NCBI GenBank assembly: GCA_963575745.1
Contig: CAUYUJ010015942.1
Span: 182,874 to 246,873 of the forward strand
Direction: 5' to 3'
DNA length: 64,000 nt
Source: Prorocentrum cordatum
Lineage: Eukaryota > Sar > Dinophyceae > Prorocentrales > Prorocentraceae
The translations under genes and the position numbers were made by a program. Shown in pieces: positions 22,894-33,200 of the stretch. The notes beneath the pieces are model-generated. The model saw only the letters and a program-made list of their open reading frames with translations, did not search any database and was not told where the DNA came from. Each line of letters begins with the position of its first letter. Within the stretch, counting starts at the first letter, position 1.

Positions 22894-25200
22894 TTTGACT
22901 GCCCACAGCGCAGCGCGTCGTAGTTCAAGATGCGCGCCTGACGAGAGCGACCGAGAAGGAAAGCAGGATTGCGAGAGCGCGCGAGAGCTTGAGCGCGTCG
23001 GCGCGCGCCCCTCGACGCACGCCTGCTGGGGGGCAGGGCAAACGAAGAGAACGGGGGAGAGAAGGGGGGGGGGACATGTCGACGCGCGCCTGCAGAAAGG
23101 CAGAGCGCTGCCCATTCGACCCGAGGGGCGCGAGCTCAGGCCGATGAGCGAAACAGCGTGGAATGATGTGAACTCAACCGCTGGATTCCTCGAGGCTCAA
23201 CTGCCCCGGGGAGCAGGGGCGCCGGCGACGCCGCCGGCCAACCCCCCGGCGCGAGGCCGCGCGAGAAAGGGGGGCGAGAGGAAGAGAAGAGGGCAGTATC
23301 GCCCCCGCCCAAAATGGGCTGTCCTTAACGATCAGGGGCGCGCCGGCCCCGCCCAAAATGGGCTGCTCTTATCGACCGGGGCCGGACTCTGGCCGCCCCG
23401 AGCGCGTCTTCTAATGCTCCGCGGTGAGAGGTGCCAGTTCGCGCGGGCGCGGCCCCCTCGCAGAGGCCCCTTATTGGTGACAAGAAGAAAAGGGGAAAGC
23501 AAGGGCGGGATTGGACCCGACCCCAGGGAAGCGCTGGGAGGTGAATTCCCGCGACCCCCCGAGGCCGCGGGGTCGGCAGAGAAAAGAAGGGCGGGGGAAA
23601 GGGGGGAAGACCACCCCGAGGAGCGACGTCCGCGCCCGTGCGTTGCACGAGAAGAAGAATAGACATCTCCACGGAGCTGCCGCGGGCCCCACCGCGAGGA
23701 CTCAACCAGTAGTTGCGGGCGCTGCGAGCTCTGCGAGGAAGAGCAACCTGAATGCGACTGCGACAGCCATCGACCACAAAACAAATCAGAAGGTCATGAG
23801 TCAGCAGTGGTCACCTATATGCCCCCGCAATCGACGTCTCGGAATCGCCTGCGCGCGCGGCGTGGACTCGGCGCCCGCTTGCCTGGCGCGATGCGCACCG
23901 TGCGACTTGTGCGCGGTCCAGACGGGCAAGGACTTCCCCAACCCGAGCCATTTCAGCATCTCTGATTCTCGAGCCTCTTTTCGAGCCTGGGAGAGGTGAC
24001 GCATGCGTCATGCGTGAATTCCGCCGCCCGTGAGGGCAACATCGCAAACCGAAGTCGGGTAGCCAACTGGCCAGTCTGGGCCCGTGCATCATGCAATTAT
24101 GCCACTGCGTTGGAGTTCCACAGCGCGATCACAAAACGCTCTTTCCGTGCGCGCTCGGATGCATCAAAGCGTTAAGCGAAGACCGCTCGGTATGACACAG
24201 CTTCCAGCACTCGCCCCAAACTGAGCGCGCGCATGGTGACCACATGCGCGAACAGAAGCGCGAGAAAAAATAGGACAGGACACGTGGATAGCGGGAAAGA
24301 AGAAATGGACGAAGGATAGCAAAGGACAACAGAGAGCGAGAAGAGGAAGGCGACGACGTGCACCTGCGGGAAGGCGGAAAGCGAAACCTCCCCCCCCGTC
24401 GAAAGACGACGTGAGAGACTTAGAGAATGAACCTTGACACAAAACGGACCGTCCTATCATCTGATTTTTTTGCGCCGTCTTTCGATTGGCGCTGCGGAAG
24501 CACAACTAAGAATGAGCGAAAACGTAACGATGGTCACATGGCCCAGAGGGCAAAGCAAGTTCGGTTGATAACCTGTGAGAGGGATGACCGAGCAAAACAG
24601 CCAGTCAGCACGCGCCCGCCCCCCGTGGAATGGCGCCTGCACACGGCACTTGGCCGCAGGACACTCAACAAAGACGCGTGCGCCTTTCGGCGGTGGACAA
24701 ACCTCCCTTTAGTAGACCTCCCGTTGCAGAACATGGCCTGGGACCGAAACCGACGGACCTGGACCCGCAAAAATGACGGCCGCGACGCCCTCTCGCGAAC
24801 CGAAAACGGCCAATTCCTTAATCGACGTGTCAGGGTAGGAGGTCTGTCCACCCCCGAGCCTTGAGGGTCACGCACAGAGAGGTACGAGAAGAGGACAATT
24901 TCGGGTGTCCCCACCGGCCTGGCCTGATACATCTTCCACATCAAGACTTTATCTCTGCTGACGCGTCGGGTGATCTAGCATAGTTAGTGGGGGAAAACGC
25001 CCCTCGAGGGCCCACGGCGACGTAGAGCTGTTATGAACATTGTCCGTCGGAGGGTGGGTCTGGAGATGGTACGACCAGCTGTGCTGCTGCCGATCCTGTC
25101 GGTGAATGTGTACTTCTTGGCCAAAGGATAATGCAGAGGTGAAGCGTCGGAGCGTAGCAGCTGGCGTAGCGTACCACGTCTGCCGTATAGCAAAATGTGA
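22891..25200. other. GC-rich spacer, no supported gene
   Basis: Non-simple sequence with several overlapping open frames (longest 22895-23662 plus, 255 codons, Arg/Gly/Ala/Pro-rich). None shows a recognised motif. A 21-bp direct repeat containing CCCGCCCAAAATGGGCTG occurs at about 23305 and 23350. 24595-24940 is a diverged copy of 19290-19460. A single-copy host gene cannot be excluded. Confidence 0.5.
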
Positions 25201-25204
25201 CAAA

Positions 25205-25480
25205 CCTGCGCATGCTGAGGAGGAGGAGGAGGAGGAGGAGGAGGAGGTGGGCGCACTGACGGGTCGCTGTAAGGCCAGTGCCATCGAGAGGCGTGGGGGA
25301 GTGTCCTGATCTGCCGTGGCTGGGTCGGGCTGCCGGTCCTGGCGGTACTGCTGGTAGTCAACTTCCCACGGTGGCCAGGGAACGGAGCCGTCGTCTGCTT
25401 TGGCATCCTTGTGTGTGCTCTCGCTGTGGGTCTGGTTGCTTTCGTGCTGGTGGATTGCTGGTGTCCCCCTCCTCCTCCTC
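25205..25480 (+). repeat. (GAG)n and ~180-bp direct repeat, copy 1
   Basis: (GAG)n at 25218-25248. 25295-25475 (GTGTCCTGATCTGCCGTGGC to GTGCTGGTGGATTGCTGGTG) is repeated at 26699-26875, and each copy runs into (TCC)n. One frame of both copies reads as a hydrophobic segment (LPVLA...LLV.NFPRWPG). Confidence 0.9.
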
Positions 25481-25997
25481 CTCCTCCTCCTCCTCCTCCT
25501 CCTGGCTCCTCCTGGCTCCTCCTGGCGGCTCCTCCTCCCCCTCCTTCTCCTCCTCAGCCGTGTAGGGACCTATGAAGAGGGAACTTGGAAGGAGGAGTTT
25601 TTGCAACATCGTTGATGCGTCTTGGTCCTCCTGGCTCCTCCGGTCCCGAGTCCGGCCAGCGGGGCGCTCCGCCACCAGGGAAGACGAAGCGCACAGCGCG
25701 CACCCTGGCGGACCCGGGCAAAGCAGCCAGGCGACCGGGGCGCGCCGAGAGGATTTCTGGGGAGGACCGAGGCTCGAGCAGCGGGGTTCGAGGATCGCTC
25801 TTCTGGGCCCCTCTGGCGTCCCTTTTGGCCCTCCCGGGGCCTGCTGAGGGCCTCCGAAGGCCAGCAGGGAGGGAGGCCACCCATGCGAGAGGAACAGGCC
25901 GACTCGGGTGAACTGGCCCGAAGGCGCTTGGCAGCGCACCCGCAGCTGAAACCGGCGCCGAGTCAGAAGTGCGGAAGAATGGAACGGTTTGGGTTGG

Positions 25998-26140
25998 CTA
26001 GGACGAGGAGGAGGAGGAGGAGGAGGAGGAGGAGGAGGAGGAGGAGGACGAAGAGGAGGAGGACGAAGAGGAGGAGGAGGAGGAGGATGAGGAGGAGGAG
26101 CGAGGAGGATGAGGAGGAGGAGGAGGAGGAGGAGCATCTC
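25998..26140. repeat. (GAG)n microsatellite
   Basis: GAG/GAC trinucleotides. 25560-25990 and 26140-26305 are GC-rich flanks without a supported gene. Confidence 0.9.
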
Positions 26141-26304
26141 ATCCCGGAGCTCTGGGATCCCCTTCGGGCTTCCCAAAGGGGGGTTCCAGGGGCCGCGGCG
26201 GCCCGAGCGGGGGGAAGGCTCGGAGGCGAGGGGGGGGGGGCGCGAGCGAACGAGCAGGGCGCCAGTGCAGGCAGGCGCGTGCGGGGAAGCGCGCGTGCCT
26301 GTGC

Positions 26305-26700
26305 ACACCTCCTCCTCCTCCTCGCTCCTCCTCCTTTCCTCCCCTCCTCCTCCTCCTCCTCCTCCTCCGCCCCTCCTCCTCCTCCTCCGCCTCCTCCGCC
26401 TAGCTCCGCCTCCTCCTCCTCCTCCTTCTCCTCCTTCTCCTTCTACTTTTCTATCTCCAACTCCTCCTCTTCCTTTTCTTCCTCCTCCTCCTCTTCCTCC
26501 TCCTCCTCCTCCCCCTCCTCCCCCTCCTCCCCCTCCTCCTTTTCCTCTTGTTTTCTGCTTCCTGGTGGCATGAGTGCCCCGCCCGTTGCCGCTTCCCCCA
26601 GGACTGGCTGTCTGGCCAGCCCTGGGCGGTAGAACAAAATCGGAAAAAATGTGGTGTAAACAGGCAGACAGGAAGGGGCTAGGGCCTGGGAGGAAGGCGA
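26305..26700 (+). repeat. (TCC)n and dispersed repeat, copy 2
   Basis: TCC-rich tract 26305-26550, then a copy of the 17945-18105 block (26545-26700). This directly abuts copy 2 of the 25295-25475 repeat. Confidence 0.9.
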
Positions 26701-26955
26701 GTGTCCTGATCTGCCGTGGCTGGGTCGGGCTGCCAGTCCTGGCGGCACTGCTGGTATTCAACTTCCCGCGGTGGCCAGGGAACGGAGCCGTCGTCTGCTT
26801 TGGCATCTTTGTGTGTGCTCTCGCTGTGGGTCTGGTTGCTTTCGTGCTGGTGGATTCCTGGTGTCCCCCTCCTCCTCCTCCTCCTCCTCCTCCTCCTCCT
26901 CCTCCTCCTCCTCCTCCTCCTCCTCCTCCTCCTCCTCCTCCTCCTCCTCCCTCCG
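26699..26955 (+). repeat. ~180-bp direct repeat, copy 2, plus (TCC)n
   Basis: Second copy of 25295-25475 with scattered substitutions, followed by about 28 TCC units (26868-26951). Confidence 0.9.
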
Positions 26956-26996
26956 CCCACACAACGGCGGGAAAGAGCGGGCGCCGGAGGGAGACC

Positions 26997-27387
26997 CTGA
27001 GATCCGACGCTCCAAAAAAAATTGGAGCAAGCGGTTTTTGACAGTTTTCGGCCTCTGGGAGCCCTCGCCGGTCCTCGGGACCGTCAAAAAGCGACTCAGG
27101 CCGAAAAGCCGGTCCAGGCCCAGACATGCGGCTGCTCCAATTTTTCGATGCGCGGGCTCCAGAGGTCCGGACCATTTCTCCAGGACTGGTGTTTCGTCCT
27201 GAGACGTTTCTTGACGCTCCCGAGACCCGGCGAGGGCCCCTGGAGTCCGAAAACGGCTAAAAGCCGCCTGCTTCAATTTTTTTGGAGCGTCGGATCTCAA
27301 GAAGGAAAGCGATTCGGACCTCCGGGGCCCACGCATCGAAAAAAGCTGGAGCAGCCGGATGTCTGGGTCTGGGCAAGGCTCGTATGC
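26997..27387. repeat. Interleaved inverted repeat A-B-A'-B'
   Basis: A (26997-27110, GATCCGACGCTCC) is inverted at 27180-27297. B (27115-27172, CATGCGGCTGCTCCAATTTTT) is inverted at 27314-27385. Identity by eye is 80-90%. The order A-B-A'-B' is not a simple hairpin; A pairs with A' over B, and B with B' over A'. Confidence 0.85.
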
Positions 27388-27399
27388 GGCCGCAGCCCC

Positions 27400-28240
27400 T
27401 GAGAATCCTGCCGAGCTCACGATGGGGGGAGGGGGGTCATCATGAGGGGCGCGGGGTGAGCGTGCCTCCTGTCTGTGGAGCGCGCCTCCAGTCTGGTCTG
27501 CCGAAGCGAGCGGGGTCGGGAGAGGGAGTGGAGGATGAGAGGGGGGGGAGGGAGGGAAGCTGCAGTAGAGGGGGAAGGAAAGGGGAGAAGGGAGCGGAAG
27601 GGAGGCGGAAGGGGATAGGGAGGGAGGAGGGGGAAGGGTGCCGTCGCCTGCGGTGTGAATCCCAGCAAACAAGCACCAACATGAGCCGACGGTTCCGAAG
27701 CTGCCCCCGCGCCTGGAGCCGCACTGGAGCGAGCCCTGCCCCAAAAGGCTGCACCTCGGCCCAAAAATAGGCCGGCAGGGCCAGCCAGGTGGAACCACCT
27801 GGAGACCTATGATTTGTTTTGGAGAAGGAGGTGCAAGAAGGAAGGGACGCCCGCAACATCTCGCGAGAAATCCGTGCACTCTGTGGCGATACGCGGCAGA
27901 GGCTCACCAATGGCTTACTTTGCAGCAGCGTCCCAGAAGTAAGAAAAGCACCAGCGAAAAGAGCTAGGAGAAGGGAGGAGGGCACGGGACACCAACAGCA
28001 TGTTTCCCTTTTGTTCAGGGCGCCATGTCCTGGAGAGGGACGGGGGGAACTAGAGGTAGGTCGGGCGTGTCCTCCTACAGGCGGATTCTGGACGAAAGAT
28101 AAACAAACATCGCCCCAAAATGCTCCAAAGCCGTCCGAAACAACCGAACATTCGTCCCCGGACTATTTCTCGGCTATTTTTGAACACTCCTCCTGTAGAA
28201 GGACGTGCCCGACTTGAAACTGGAGGGCAGATGCGAGTGG
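27400..28240. other. Spacer without supported gene
   Basis: A purine-rich stretch (27420-27650, GGGAGGGAAG type) followed by ordinary-looking sequence. No recognised reading frame. The last part (28000-28240) may belong to the 5' region of the downstream retroelement, but no boundary is visible. Confidence 0.5.
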
Positions 28241-28245
28241 CCGGT

Positions 28246-28460
28246 GCTCCTCCTCCTCCTCCTCCTCCTCCTCCTATTCCTCCTTCTCCTCCTCCTCCTC
28301 CTCGCTTCTCCTTCTCCTCCTCATATTCCTCCTTCTTCTCCTCCTCCTCCTCCGATTCGAATTCCTATTCCTATTCCTGTTCCTATTCCTTCTCCTCCTT
28401 CTCCTCCTCCTCCTGCTCCTCTCGTCCTCCTCCTCCTCCTCCTCCTCGCTCCTCCTCCTC
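28246..28460. repeat. (TCC)n with ATTCCT units, left flank of retroelement E1
   Basis: TCC trinucleotides containing CCTATTCCTATTCCTG near 28360-28390. The same mixed TCC/ATTCCT composition, in the same strand orientation, follows the element at 36935-37095. Confidence 0.92.
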
Positions 28461-28731
28461 CTCAAGGCCGGCCCGGCTCAGGCCCCCTTTCTGGCCGAGG
28501 GTGCCAACTTCTTAACGGACCAGGCCTCAGAGTGCGTCGCCCTTCTACTGTACATTCTTTGGCCCGCGTGGCCAGGCGACCACGTCTTTTCCACATACTC
28601 CCCATACGCATTCTAAAGAACCATCGTGGCACCGAAGACAAAGAGCTCTTCGTGCACAGGACCGACTTCTGCTTCGTTTAACGGCTGCAGTGCATAGGCT
28701 TTCTCAACATCACAGTGCTGATCCAGGAGCC

Positions 28732-30159
28732 ATGGCACCTCACAACTCCAAGTTCTGGGCGTGTCACAAATGCCATCGCATGAACATGCCAAAGGAGAAA
28801 GTATGTCGATTCTGCCCAGCAGAACCACAAGAGCTTGCACGTCATTCAGAGGACAATGAAGAAGAGTGCGATTCCCGTCCATGGCGCACGCCTTCAAGAT
28901 CACGGCAGGCACAGAACAATTGGTGGACGCAGGAGTGGTACTCGCAGACCCCATCAAGAGCGCGCAGAGCCAGATCGACTGCGCCTGCCTGGAATCGTCA
29001 ACACGATGGTCGTATGCAGTCGGAGTTGCCCGCAGATCTGGCCCACGCAGATCCAGTCCAACTCGCACCGGCTCCACCACACGTGGCAGAGAAGCATCGG
29101 CTTTGGATACCGCCGCCAAGAAGGGAGAGTGACTTGCCAATGCATCGAGAAAAGTTGAAGTTACAGCTAGATTCCATTGAGAAGCAAATCAAGGTGGCAT
29201 ACAACTTGGGTCACAAAAAAGATCGGGTACAAGCACTGGAAGAAGAGTTCCAGGTCACGCTGTACCAGGTCATGTACGCCAGGCCACCTGAGGAAAGGGC
29301 GAGACAACAGGCGATGTACCTTGATCGTGCCAAAAAGAGATTGGAGGAGGCCAAGAAAGTTGAATCTGAAGCAGCGGAGTACCTCAAGGAATGCCAGCTG
29401 CAGGCAATTCAGGTTCAAGAGGATGTCAATCAAGCGGAGCTCCTCGCGAAGCACTTCGACGAGCTCGCCGCCCAGGCCAAGACGCATGACGAGATGCACA
29501 CGGATGACGAGGAGATGGTGGAGGAGCATGAGGCAGGAGACCGCATGTCAAAGCGCTCTCCCGCAGTTCGCCCGCCAGCCAAGAGGACAGCACCATCGGT
29601 GACTCAAGACGGTGCCACACCAGCAGCACTAGCAGCCATGCAGGCCAACAACCGCACCATGCTGGATACGCTCACAACGTTGTCGGCCCAGATGGCAGTG
29701 ATGCAGCAGTGCATGGCGCAGGCTGGGCTGCTCAACACAGCACACGCAGGCCAAGTGCCAGCAAGTGCTGCAGCCCCACAGGCGACGGCGGCCCCAGCGA
29801 CTCCCATAGGAGGCACGCTGACGCCTGGCACCGAGCCAGTGTCGCCAGAGCCGACCAGCGTGGTCACCGCCGCGGAAGAGACGGTCATCGCGGAGGTCGA
29901 AGCTGCCCATGCCCAACCAGAACATGCAGCGCCACCTGCCAAGGGAGGAACGGCGACTCGAAGGGCGGCAAGCGACAAAGGCAAAGGAGGCACACCTGGC
30001 GTCAAGCACAAAATCGACAAGGACAAGGACAGATCCCGCCTCGCCGTGGCCTTCACGAAGGGGGTGCGCATCAACACCGCCGCCCAGGACGAGGACACCA
30101 TCGACGTCGACAGTGACGTGGACAAGGCTCCCACGGAGGGTGCCCAAGTTTTTCGCTAG
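28732..30159 (+). CDS. E1 ORF1: RanBP2-type zinc finger and coiled-coil protein
   Basis: Probable nucleic-acid-binding, particle-forming partner of the ORF2 polyprotein, about 475 residues. The ATG at 28732 lies in a GCCATGG context and is preferred over the in-frame ATG at 28690. Residues 9-28 read W-x-C-x2-C-x3-N-x6-C-x2-C, the exact RanBP2 zinc-finger spacing (RNA or protein binding in known families). Residues about 140-270 are charged and heptad-like (LEEEFQVTLYQVM, AKKRLEEAKKVESEAAEYL), predicted coiled coil. The rest is Ala/Thr/Pro-rich, ending in an Asp-rich acidic stretch. The TAG stop lies 75 nt before the ORF2 ATG. ORF1 of the minus-strand element E3 has the same finger-plus-coil layout. 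Role as ORF1 is inferred from position. Confidence 0.8.
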   Translation: MAPHNSKFWACHKCHRMNMPKEKVCRFCPAEPQELARHSEDNEEECDSRPWRTPSRSRQAQNNWWTQEWYSQTPSRARRARSTAPAWNRQHDGRMQSELPADLAHADPVQLAPAPPHVAEKHRLWIPPPRRESDLPMHREKLKLQLDSIEKQIKVAYNLGHKKDRVQALEEEFQVTLYQVMYARPPEERARQQAMYLDRAKKRLEEAKKVESEAAEYLKECQLQAIQVQEDVNQAELLAKHFDELAAQAKTHDEMHTDDEEMVEEHEAGDRMSKRSPAVRPPAKRTAPSVTQDGATPAALAAMQANNRTMLDTLTTLSAQMAVMQQCMAQAGLLNTAHAGQVPASAAAPQATAAPATPIGGTLTPGTEPVSPEPTSVVTAAEETVIAEVEAAHAQPEHAAPPAKGGTATRRAASDKGKGGTPGVKHKIDKDKDRSRLAVAFTKGVRINTAAQDEDTIDVDSDVDKAPTEGAQVFR

Positions 30160-30233
30160 TCGGCACCACGGATGCCGCCGTGGAGGGCACCGAAGAGGAG
30201 ACTCGTCAAGTAACGCAGTCTCAGACACATGGG

Positions 30234-33200
30234 ATGGATACTGAGGGGGTGATCGGTATCCAAGACAGTCCTCTTCCCGACTTTTCTGATACGTTTCACC
30301 TCCTGTGCCAACCTTGGGACTCTACGGGGCTTGGGCTATGTGACGACCCGTTGCAGTATGCCCAGTTTTGGCACTCAGCCACGATTAGGGGTCTGGCTGA
30401 ATTGGGTCCCAAGGTTACCGACACGGGTCATCTACGTTTCCCCACCCATCTCGACATTTACACAGATGGTTCTGCAGGGGGACTCAAACTACATGATTCC
30501 TCTTCTCCTACCCCTCCAGCATGGGCGTTCTGTGCCCTTGCCTCCGACGACCACGGTCAGTGGCTTCTTGGGTTTCAGGCTGGAAGCCTACCTGATATTG
30601 CGCAGGTTGTACCCAGGGAGTTGCTATCAACATACGCAGAGTTCGAAGCAGCGATTTGGGCATGTAAGTGGCTTCTGTCAACGCATGTTTACCATAATAC
30701 ACAGGTTCATATTCACAGTGACAACATGGATGTCATTAGAGTGGCCCAACTAGGAGGCACCAAGGGAGCCCTGAAAGATTCAAAAACCATCCTGGACGGC
30801 ATGCTTCAGATACTGGAGAGGGTGCTGCACAAATATGAGTGGACACATGTACCAGGCCACTCCAACCACCCGTGGAATGAGCTAGTGGATTCGGCTGCAC
30901 GCATAGCGTCATATCATGCGTTTTCTCACTCACCACCGTGCAATTGGCGCACAGCACTGGATTTGCCATGGCACATGTCGGGCATACGTTGGGCATGGCT
31001 CGCAGTCGCGACAGTTGAGGAACGTGCTGCATATCCACCGCCTTTCGGCAATCCCGTGACTCCCGCCAAGAAGCCACAAGTCAAGCTCCAGGAGTGCCTC
31101 CCTCCCCCACCGGAGCCCCTCCCCATCGAGGACACCCAGGTCTCTCTCTGGATTGCTGCTGCTAATGTCCTTACTATGGACCCTCAAGAATACAAACGGG
31201 CTGGTATAAACGGTCTGGGAAATTACCAGGGACCTCCTACGGGTAGGTTTCAACAGTTGGGCACCCAGTTTGCGAGATGCGACTACCTGCTGGTTGGCAC
31301 TACTGAGACTCGAATGCCTATCTCGAAGTCGGCACGTGTCGGATCCTATGTTGTGCTTTTTTCCCCAGCTACGCCATCTGGTACAGAGGGATGTGCACTA
31401 TGGATCAACACCAGCATTGATTACATACCAGGCTGTCGCCTACAACCACACATGTGTCGTGTATTACATCAGGAGCCGACTAGGTTACTCGTTGCGATCC
31501 GTGCGCCGCGCATGCAGTGCAATGTGCTGGTTGCTCACGGCCCAGGGGAAGGTAAAAACCGTACCCCGCACAGCCTAGCACAGTGGTGGAGCACCACGAC
31601 GAGATTGGTCAGGACGCTCAAAGGTGATTCCAAGATACTACTCACATGCCTTGATGCGAATGCCAGAGTGGGCTCAGTAACTTCGCAGGCAGTCGGAGCT
31701 GTCGATGCAGAGTGCCAGAATGAAGCAGGGGAATGCTTCCATGACTTTTTGCAGGCCACAGATCTGTGGTTGCCGTCTACCTTTTTGCCTGCCTTCTCAC
31801 CCACGGCGTCTACCTGGACTTCCCCGTCTCCAGGAAGTCAAGGGCATCGACTCGACTACATTGCAGTTTCGGAATCAGCATGGGTGTCTTCCCAGGGGGT
31901 GGACGACCGCATTGATCTTACGGTCTCTCATGAAGACCACCGTGCGGTGTGTGCGCGGGTACATTTCATAGGACATGACGGTATGTACGGGAAAGCACAG
32001 CACGGATCTGGGTACAAGGTGGCACATGATTCTGCACTGTACAGGGACCCTCAATCTAGGGCGCACTTTACTCAGCTGCTGGCGCAGTGTCCGCCCATGC
32101 CCTTCGATGTCCACGCCAACGATCAAGTTTACTACTATGACAACTATGTGCGACAGGCGATGCAGGAGGCATTTCCCATACGCCGTACACAGCGTGGACG
32201 ACAGCCACGCAAGACATGGATATCGAAGCATACGCTTCAGGCCATGGATTTTCGAACAGAGGCGTTGCGACAGGCTAGGCGCAACGGGAGACTTGCGCAG
32301 TCTGCCACGCTTGCAGTATGCGTATTTGCATGGGCAATGGCAATTGACAGCATCAAGTACGAAAGAGCTGACGCTATCCTATACCCGCCGAGGGACCCCC
32401 CACTACACATTCGTGGAGTGTTTCGGTCCATTACAAAGCTCTGCCGAGCTGTGGGCCAGGTCCAACAACAGCTACTTACATGCATCTCGGACAACATGGC
32501 ACTACTGGCTAACAGGGAGGACGAGACAAGTGACGTTCATCCCCACATGGACCAAACAAACAGGACCTCTAAATGGAAGCCTTCACATCACTACCCTCAG
32601 GTATGCTTGGTTCTATTTTCGACGGACCGCGAGGTTCTTCCCGCTACAGTATCGCGTAGGGATCTTCCAACGGTGGCCATGCATACTATACAGTTACTCA
32701 GAGGAGCGTCTCATGCCATCAGAGACCTTCTGGTGGCGCACACTGCATTTCAAATACGCATCTGTACGCGCAGGGATGCCAAACTACACTACATTCAGCT
32801 TGCCCAGGAGATCAAGTCGGAATGGTCGGTACACCAACACGACAAGGTCTTCAGTAAACTACGTGGCCTAGGCGCTTGCTCCAGAAAAAAGAGGAGCACA
32901 TGTCCAGCACCGATCGTCCGAGACGTGACAGGAGCGCCAGCTCAAACAACTACAGAAGCAGCCAACATCTGGTTGGAACATTTTGCTCACGAGGAAATCA
33001 GCGCAGTGGTGCCTATCGATCACGCTCAGCACACGCTGTCCAGTTTCAAGCCGCTTCCCTCCTCTCTGACTCGCAACATTCCATCCAAAGAGGCCTTTCT
33101 CCCTGCTCTACACGAGTACCAGACGGCGTGTTGTGCAGCGCGCCCTTCTGCTGCCAGCCTGGATGGCATGCCTGGCGGCTTGGTCAGGCACTGTGGAGCA

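Noticed and set aside
22895-23662. 255-codon plus-strand frame as a host gene
   Set aside because: Arg/Gly/Ala/Pro-rich translation, overlapping frames on both strands, no motif, and high GC that lowers stop frequency.
25358-27175. 605-codon minus-strand open frame
   Set aside because: It runs through several GGA/TCC microsatellites and two dispersed repeats; poly-Gly and poly-Pro stretches keep it open and no domain is visible.
30180-30233. Start of E1 ORF2 at the GTG at 30180
   Set aside because: A GTG start is not expected in a eukaryotic nuclear gene; the first in-frame ATG is at 30234.
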